A stretch of 64,000 bases of DNA from Larix kaempferi (lineage: Eukaryota > Streptophyta > Pinopsida > Pinales > Pinaceae): the NCBI GenBank assembly GCA_027924585.1, contig BSBM01001067.1, positions 6,594,501 through 6,658,500 on the forward strand, written 5' to 3'. This document shows, in pieces, positions 57,497 through 64,000 of this stretch. Positions within the stretch are counted from its first letter, which is position 1; every line of letters starts with the position of its first letter. The notes under the pieces were generated by a model, which did no database searches, was not told where the DNA came from, and saw only the letters and a program-made list of their open reading frames with translations. A program made the translations under genes and the position numbers.

Positions 57497-57959
57497 ATGT
57501 AAATATTTAAAGAAGTTTATTATAGAAGAATGGTTCAAATATGAGAGAAACCAAACTTGAGGGACTTCTACAGTATGGAAATATATGAAAAATAATTTTC
57601 TCTAGTAGGTAAATGAATAGCTTGCCAAGTTGGGAATGAAAGGAAGGTCCAGATAGGAGAGGACCCATGGATTAGGGCCAAAGGTAATTTCAAATTACCC
57701 AACACGATGTTGGATATATTACATCTCTAGGATTTTTTCATTAAGAGAGGCAGCCTCCCAAATACATATGAATGTTTGGTCACAAAGGTGCAGACAAAGG
57801 TGGGTGACTGCAAAAGCTTTAAATTTACAAGGGACTTTGGTAAAGGAGTGGAATTGCTATGTTAACCCTTGTAAGCATAGTGCCATTAAATTGACAAGAG
57901 AAGAAGATCAACTCAAACGGTCCAAGAATAGGGGCTTAGGAGATTACATTGTTAAATAA
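57497..57959 (+). pseudogene. LINE ORF2 C-terminal region
   Basis: Follows Copia-2. CKYLKKFIIEEWFKYER continues the LINE text left at 38952 (ENYGDKR-like). GRSR/KVQIGEDPWIRAKG is the WEDPWI-type motif near the end of plant LINE ORF2. The frame is broken several times. The open piece 57768-57959 is the last recognisable part. Confidence 0.7.
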
Positions 57960-58019
57960 GGTTATCCAGTAAGAATTGAACAAGATTTGACTAAACAAAG
58001 AATATGTTTGTAACACACC

Positions 58020-58955
58020 CTTTTGACAAATGCATGCTCTGCAACTAGGGTTTGATAGTCGACTCCCGAGATGATCTTGGCGGCCATGGTTTCTTCCATG
58101 GCCACCCTCTCCTCAGCGTTGCTTACTGACTTGGCCGTTTGATGGCGTTTCCCGACGGTTTATCCATGTGCTTGGTGTGATGGCGGCGCCTTCGCGTGGT
58201 GACCCATTGGGTTATTACTAGTGGTGGCGGCGGCGGTTTTCTGTGTTGCGGGGACCTGCACCAGGGAGGGGCGTCCTTGGCACTTTGGAGATGACGGCTG
58301 CGGGGGACAGTCGAGCATCCAAGCCCTAGTTTTCCATTTTCGCCGGCGTCTGGGAAGTCGAATCGACCTGGACGACGACATGATGTTTGAGGAGCATGGG
58401 CTCCCTCACGCGGGCTCCTACCCTTTAACCGCGATCGCTGTCTCGGCACAGAGGGATCCTACCCATTGGAAGCAGTTGTTCTTTTGCATATAGGCAGGCT
58501 CATGCGGCGACCAAACTTGCCGTTTGGTGCCGACTCCTTGCCCATTGACAGGGGCGTTTCACTTGTTTGCGCTTTGACTGTGGTTACAATGCAGAATCTG
58601 GTGGCTCTTTCTCCCACCCCATGCGTCCTGGGCATATCATTTTTTATTTTTGCATTTGTCGGTTTTTTTTTACTGCTTCTCTCTTTACTATCTGCAGCTC
58701 TTTATGAGCAGGTCTTTTGTAATGAGCCTTTCATGGCTGTCCTGATATAGGAGGTATTTAGTTGTAGTTTGATACTGTTTTTGGGGTGCTTTGGAATCTG
58801 TATCTTATTCTTTGAAGCTGAAAAGCTGTTACTGGAAAGGGCTCTTAGAAGCCTTTCTGCAAGCAATTACACTCTTAAAGAGTGATGATGATCTAAATGT
58901 GATTTTGTACTCGCAAGATGAAATAAAATTACGCTTTTTTTTCAAAAAAAAAAAA
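58020..58955 (+). mobile_element. GC-rich retroposed segment with poly(A) tail
   Basis: Composition jumps from AT-rich LINE DNA to GC-rich at about 58050. It stays so to about 58560, then falls to a T-rich 3' region with GAAATAAAATTACG and a pure (A)12 tail at 58944-58955. No intact ORF: frames at 58221-58493 and minus 58123-58449 overlap and look incidental. This is the profile of a 5'-truncated LINE copy or a processed transcript inserted by LINE machinery. No clear target-site duplication was found. Confidence 0.55.
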
Positions 58956-59455
58956 CTAAATAGTGGAAGCATAAAAAAAAATCAATAGACCCATTAAATC
59001 GTATAACAAATGCATAAATTTCATAATATCAGAAGCATAGAATAATCTATGCGACATTTATTTAATAATATTTATGCAAAATAGTTTAATGCACCCCTGC
59101 ACAGTTAATAATAACCTTGTGCACATAAAGAATTGCGTAGTAAAACTCTAACTTATGGATTTAGAGCATAGGCATTTGTAAATATTTAATTTAACATGCC
59201 TTTATTTATTTGTCTACCAATTAATTAAGTCAAAGATAAATAAAACTTCCTACCCTTTTCTTTTCAAAACTTACTGCACAGTAAATTTCATGTTAAATAA
59301 AAAGGTTAGGACATATATTTATGCACCCATAATAATATCAAATTATGTTATTTTATTAAATAAGATTAACGGACCATAATACATTTTGGCTCAAAAACAA
59401 TATTTTCAAATATTTCTTTATAAAAACTTATTCTTAGGAACTCCGACCATATATC
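58956..59455. other. AT-rich spacer, no gene seen
   Basis: About 500 bases, very AT-rich, with no ORF or repeat recognised. Confidence 0.5.
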
Positions 59456-59459
59456 ATAA

Positions 59460-60380
59460 ACTATGTTGGAGGAGCCTAGTCGACTGGCCGACTAGGTCCA
59501 CCAACGACTATCGTATATATATTACTTCTACTTAAGAATATATTTATCTAACTTCGACTCAAGCATATATTTATAATTATTCCAAACATTCCCTTAAGAC
59601 AAGGAAAAACCAATATTTTCCCAATATATGCATTTTTTTCCATTTTATTAAGTCAAAGGGATATTAATTCAACATATCTCTTGTTAAACTATACTAAATA
59701 AAATTATCGAACCATAATAAGTTAGTTGACTAGCCGACTAGTTTCTCTACCGACTACGGTTGATATATATTTGACTTCGACTTAAGCATAAATATATCTA
59801 TCTTCGACTCAAGCATATAATTATAATTATAAAAACATTTCCTTAAGACAAAGAAAATCAATATTTGCATTTTTCCATTTTATTAAGTCGAAGGAATATT
59901 AATTCAACATATTTATTTTTAAACTAAACTAAATAAAATTACTAGACCATAATAAGTTAGTCGACTGCCCGACTATTTTTTCCACCAACTACGGTCGATA
60001 TATATTTAACTTCAACTAAAGCATATGTTTATAATTATACCAAACATTTCCTAAAGACAAGGAAATTCAATATTTTCCCAATATATGCATTTTTCCATTT
60101 TATTAAGTCAAAGAATTATTAATTCAACATATCTCTAAATTCAATATTTTCTCAATATATGCATTTTTCCTTTTTATTAAGTCAAGGGATTATTAATTCA
60201 ACATATCTCTTTTTAAACTTGGCCAACTAAGTTCTCCATCGACTGCGGTCGAAATATATTTAACTTCAACTTAAGCATATATATATATATATAAAACTTC
60301 AACTCAATCATATGTTTATAATTATACCAAACATTTCCTTAAGACAAGGATATTCAATATTTTCCCAAAACTATTTTTAA
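59460..60380. repeat. AT-rich tandem repeat, about 240 bp period, four units
   Basis: Units begin with CGACTGGCCGACTAG-like words near 59481, 59728, 59961 and 60222. They continue with GACTACGGTCGATATATATTT, then CTTAAGACAAGG, CAATATATGCATTTTTCC and TTATTAAGTCAAAGG..ATTAATTCAACATATCTC. Units differ by 10-20% and by indels; the third has an extra partial duplication. No ORF. It could be a decayed satellite or a tandemly repeated LTR region. Confidence 0.8.
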
Positions 60381-61184
60381 ATTATCCATTTCAACCCATG
60401 GTTTTCAAATCATCAATACCACTCATTACAAAGCTCCTAAAACATGCCTTAGCACAAGGTATTGTTTATCATTTAATTAATAAAGATAATTAGGACTTAA
60501 ATACATTTACTCTACTAAGGAGCTTCGACCTAAACATCTAATCTCTTCAAATAAAACAATTCATCCTATGGTTTTATTAACCCAAAACAACTGTGGTTTT
60601 AATAAATCAAATATGCCTATGGTTTTCAATTTACCTATTAGGAAAAATAGGTCGAACCCATCTTCGATTCAAACATCAATACCTTATTAAATAATCATAT
60701 CAAACAATTTCTATATCTCTTAGGAGCTTTCTTTTCCCAATTAACTTTGACTTATAATTTCAAATTTTAGTAAGACAATTTTACCAACCACGTCATTCAT
60801 TATTTAATGATCTATTTCCTTTCCAACTATAATCCTTATTGAATTAATTTGCATAAACATTTCCTTGAACTTAGGAGTTGCATGGTAAAACATAACTACG
60901 CAGTAAAACTAGCATTATCACAGAGGCCTGGACAATAAAATTATCTTTTTGCCATAAAGTTTTAAATTAATGAAAAATAATAGAAATGGATAAAATTTTC
61001 AAATTAGTTATCCATCCTTCTAATTTTTCCAAGCACTATGCTCTTCAACAAAGTTTAATTAAGCATTGCCTTTTTAAATTAGGAAATAAGCAATTTCTAC
61101 AGGAAATGATTTTTTTATTCGACTTAATTAAAGAACAATTTTGCATAAATTTCCAAGCAATTTCGCATCGTTAAACTTGCACTT
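60381..61184. other. AT-rich DNA, no gene seen
   Basis: Contains phrases like CCTATGGTTTTNAA repeated loosely (60560-60630). No coding signal. Confidence 0.5.
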
Positions 61185-61189
61185 ATTTA

Positions 61190-61774
61190 TGTTAGAAAAA
61201 CAGGATCGCGGAGCAATAACAATAAACAAAAATGCAAATATAATCACACATACACATTACAAGAGACATAGATATATCGTGGTTCACCCAACTTGGACTA
61301 CGTCCACACTGAAGTTGCCGATCCTTATTATTATTGTGTCCAGCAAAGTGAAGGGATACAACCTGCAGCACAGCTGCTGCACTTCCTCTTCAATGTCTCA
61401 CAGTCTCTTTCCTTGATATCAGATATCTTTACAATGCATAATACCTAATACATCAATCCTAGCCGTGTTAGAATGTCTTTCTTTTATAAGGAAAATACAA
61501 TGGAAAAATACCACGGGTTACCCAAAACCATGGGCCCGAAAACTGGTGGCGAAAACATCCCCAAAAATTTTCCTTGATGGCTACGCCCACGAACCCCCAT
61601 TTTCTCAAGCCCCCAAACCCCCTTTCTCAGGGGCGCTGCCCCCGAACCCCCGACAAGGGCCCACTGGCACCCGGACCCCTTGAGCGTCGTGTCGGGATCA
61701 TAACCAAACTTGGGGTACAGACACGGCTGAATAATAATATCTCTGAATCTAGAGATCAGGCTCCATAACCAACA
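61190..61774 (-). repeat. 3' LTR of Copia-3
   Basis: 585 bp. The minus strand begins TGTTGGTTATGGAGCC and ends TTTTTCTAACA. A TATA-like TTATAAAAGA (minus, near 61486-61495) precedes the transcript part. It is the same family as the solo LTR at 45190-45764. Confidence 0.93.
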
Positions 61775-61789
61775 ATCGCCCACTTGGAG
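61775..61789 (-). promoter_or_regulatory. Copia-3 polypurine tract region
   Basis: The minus strand reads CTCCAAGTGGGCGAT directly before the LTR. It is only moderately purine-rich, but the 'CCAAGTGGG' form is common in this copia group. Confidence 0.6.
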
Positions 61790-61859
61790 ACTGATCACAA
61801 CAACTCCACCTCTGCTGCACTTGCTGGACTTGGACTTGGCAACTTTCTCCTCTTCACCT

Positions 61860-64000
61860 TCATGCTAGAAGGCCAACTGAAACCGAGCAGGAACTCAGTT
61901 TCTTTCTGGTCATTACCTTTGTGAACATGTCTGCAGGATTCTGGCTAGTATGTATCTTTTCCATCTTCAACAGTTCATCTTCCAGAACAGAGTGTGTGAA
62001 ATGGTACTTGAGCTGTATATGTTTAGTCCTGGAATGGAATGTTGAGTTCTTTTCAAGATGAATGGCACTCTAGTTGTCACTATACAACCTGCTATCCTTC
62101 TGCTTCTTACCCAATTCCTCCATAAACCTTTGCAACCAAATCATCTCTTTACTAGCCTCTGTAACAGCAACATACTCTGCTTCTTTTGTTGAAAGTGCAA
62201 CAACCTTCTGCAGTTTTGAAATCCAACTTACTGTTGTTCCACCTACAGTAAACACATACCCTGTGGTGCTCCTCCTACTATCCTTATCACCTGCCATATC
62301 TGCATCAACATATCCCTGTAGAACAGTGTCTGAACCTCCAAAACATAATGCCTGAGTGGTAGTACCTCTCAAATTCCTAAGAATCCACTGTAATTCCTTC
62401 CAATGTTCTTTACCTGGATTGTTCATATATCTGCTCACAACTCCCACTGCTTGTGCAATATCTAGTCTTGTGCACACCATGGCATACATCAAGCTGCCAA
62501 TTGCTGATTGATAGGGAATCTTGGACATGTAATCTGTCTCTTCCTGTGTCTTGGGACACATTTCCTTACTTAGATTGAAATGGCTCGCCAAGGGTGTACT
62601 TACTGGTTTTTCATTCTGCATTTTGAACCTTTCCAACACCTTTTGTATGTACTCACTCTGAGACAATGTCAATTTGTGATTTTTCTTGTCTCTCGTTATT
62701 CTCATACCAAGGATTTGATTTGTAGCACCCAGATCCTTCATCGCAAATGAATTAGCTAGATTCCTTTTGAGTACATTTATATCCTGCATTTTAGACCCTG
62801 CAACAAGCATGTCATCTACATACAATAACAAGATAATATATCTTTCATTGTCTAGCTTCTTGAAATAAACACAGTGGTCAGAATGACATCTACTATAACC
62901 TTGTTCTGTCATAAACCTGCCAAATTTTAAATACCACTGCCTTGGAGCTTGCTTCAAGCCATACAAACTCTTTTTCAACCTGCATACCAAGTTCTCCTTA
63001 CCTTTGACCTCATACCCTTGTGGCTGCTGCATGTATATCTCTTCCTCCAAATCCCCATGGAGAAAGGTTGTTTTTACATCTAACTGTTCAAGATGCAAAT
63101 CTTCTACTGCCACTAGACTTAAGATAGTCGTAATTGAAGTCATCTTAACAACAGGAGAAAATATTTCATCAAAATCTATACATTTCTTTTGTGCAAACCC
63201 CTTTACAACAAGTCTGGCCTTGTACCGCTTCTTACCTCCTTCTTCTTCCTTCAACCTGTAAATCCATTTGTTCTGCAATGCTCTTTTACCAGCAGGCAAC
63301 TGAACCAGATCCCAAGTCTGGTTTCCTACCAATGAGTCCATCTCCTCATTCATGCCTTGCTCCCACTTCTTTCTAGTTTCCACCTGCATTGCTTCTTTAT
63401 AACATTTTGGTTCACCAGCATCAGTCATCAAAAAATAATACATTGAAGGAGAGTATCGTTCAGGGAGTCTACTTAACCTGGTAGATCTTCTTGCAGTTGC
63501 AGGAGTTTCAGGTACTTGCTGTTGTTCTTGATTTTCTGGCACCTTTGGAACTTCATTTTCTTGAATTTCATTAAGTACCGTGTACTCTGTGTTTTCCTTT
63601 TCCTGTTTCTTTCCCTGCAACTGATCTTTATACATGACCTTTTCATTGAATATGACATCTCTATTTCTAATGATTTTGTGATTTTCATAATCCCATAAAC
63701 GATAACTAAAATCGTCAACCCCATATCCAATAAAGGTACATTTCTTGGATTTAGCTTCAAGATTTGTTCTATTTTCTTTATCAATATGGACAAATGCTTC
63801 ACAACCAAACGTTCTCAGAAATGAGTAGTTTACCTTTTTATTTGTCCATGCCTCCTCTGGAATACCACCATCCAAAGCACTTGAAGGTACTCTGTTTATT
63901 AAATAAACAACAATATTTACAGCATCCACCCAAAACTGTAAGGGCAACCCTGCATGCAGTCTCATACACCTTGCACGCTCCATGATCGTTATGTTCATCC
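61860..64000 (-). pseudogene. Copia-3 pol: integrase C-terminus, RT, RNase H (partial, one stop)
   Basis: An open frame of 642 codons runs from the window edge to a TAG at 62070-62072. It then continues in frame (SAIHLEKN, HIQLKYHF, QNPADMFTKVMTRKK) to a natural stop at 61860-61862. Integrase C-terminal text MERARCMRLHAGLPLQFW is followed by LRTFGCEAFVHIDKENRT. A linker with RRSTRLSRLPERYSP leads to RT: KARLVVKGFAQKKCIDFD, LDVKTTFLHGDLEEE, LYGLKQAPRQWY, and the catalytic YVDD at 62811-62822. RNase H reads GYVDADMAGDKDSRRSTTGY and ALSTKEAEYVA. The single stop replaces the Gln of the SDxQSA motif, consistent with one CAG-to-TAG transition. Upstream domains are not visible. Confidence 0.93.

Larger units (their letters stand above)
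32801..57959 (+). mobile_element. Old LINE (non-LTR retrotransposon) split by three insertions
   Basis: Fragments in order are ORF1 (about 32801-34614), AP endonuclease (about 34770-35519), RT (36280-36899 and 37651-38179) and a C-terminal zinc-knuckle region (38913-38952 and 57497-57959). They are separated by a solo LTR, an LTR-like insert and Copia-2 with its contents. The breaks are clean: removing each insert and one target-site copy rejoins LINE reading frames. Excluding inserts the LINE is about 6 kb, typical of plant L1-like elements. The exact 5' and 3' ends are uncertain; no poly(A) tail was identified directly after 57959. Many stops and frameshifts show it is ancient. Confidence 0.85.
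61190..64000 (-). mobile_element. Copia-3: Ty1/copia element on the minus strand, partial (runs past the window)
   Basis: The 3' LTR (61190-61774) and pol from the integrase onward are inside the window; gag, protease and the 5' LTR lie beyond 64000. The flank beyond the LTR is ATTTA (61185-61189), the candidate duplication to look for on the other side. Pol is almost intact, so this is the youngest copia here. It belongs to the Tnt1/Tork-like group by its GWxxKVN..LRTFGC and RRSTRLSRLPERYSPS signatures. Confidence 0.93.

Noticed and set aside
58123-58493. Opposed GC-rich ORFs
   Set aside because: Overlap on opposite strands in a GC-rich island where stops are rare; neither resembles a known protein.

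Overview
This is nuclear DNA from a seed plant with a large, transposon-packed genome. The abundance and age spread of the LTR retrotransposons, their nesting, one 4.4 kb LTR family and broken plant LINEs would suit a conifer or other gymnosperm, but nothing here proves the lineage. Almost all coding signal is retrotransposon-derived and most is broken by stops and frameshifts. One short segment (31882-32125, minus) looks like the first exon of a host gene. I saw no tRNA, rRNA or organelle sequence.

Layout. 1-421: 3' part of an LTR cut by the window edge. 1917-3115: a block repeat. 3878-10396: a complete but dead Ty1/copia element (Copia-1) with 1088 bp LTRs and TSD ATTAA. 10402-11990: relics of an RNase H domain and an unrecognised acidic-repeat coding segment. 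15421-28269: a probable solo LTR split by a very young 11.5 kb element (15877-27333, TSD GTCCC). That element has 4.45 kb LTRs, a tRNA-Asp-type primer site and one intact 577-codon gag-like ORF with no pol, so it fits a non-autonomous 'TR-GAG' or LARD-type element. 30.0-31.5 kb: a small ORF, a foldback MITE and duplications. 31882-32244: host exon 1, splice donor and TATA box.

32.8-57.96 kb is an old plant LINE opened by insertions: a solo LTR (36900-37650, TSD GTCAA), an LTR-like insert (38180-38912, TSD GTTTG) and Copia-2 (38953-57496). Copia-2 is itself split by a minus-strand gypsy (41214-53911, TSD TTTAC) and by a foldback element (54938-55484). The minus-strand gypsy is split in turn by a solo LTR (45190-45764, TSD TAAGT) and by an internally deleted plus-strand gypsy, Gypsy-2 (46544-51023, TSD ACAAG). 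Hand-estimated LTR divergence falls in the nesting order: Copia-2 about 13%, minus gypsy about 5-6%, Gypsy-2 about 5%. The giant-LTR element is below 0.2%.

58.02-58.96 kb: a GC-rich segment ending in a poly(A) tail, likely a retroposed 3' end. 59.46-60.38 kb: an AT-rich tandem repeat of about 240 bp period. 61190-64000: a minus-strand Copia-3 with an almost intact pol, running out of the window. Its LTR family also supplied the solo LTR at 45190-45764.

There is no operon-like cooperation. The functional story is of non-autonomous elements (giant-LTR TR-GAG, Gypsy-2, the pol-less minus gypsy) that would need enzymes from relatives elsewhere. Percent divergences and copy counts are hand estimates.
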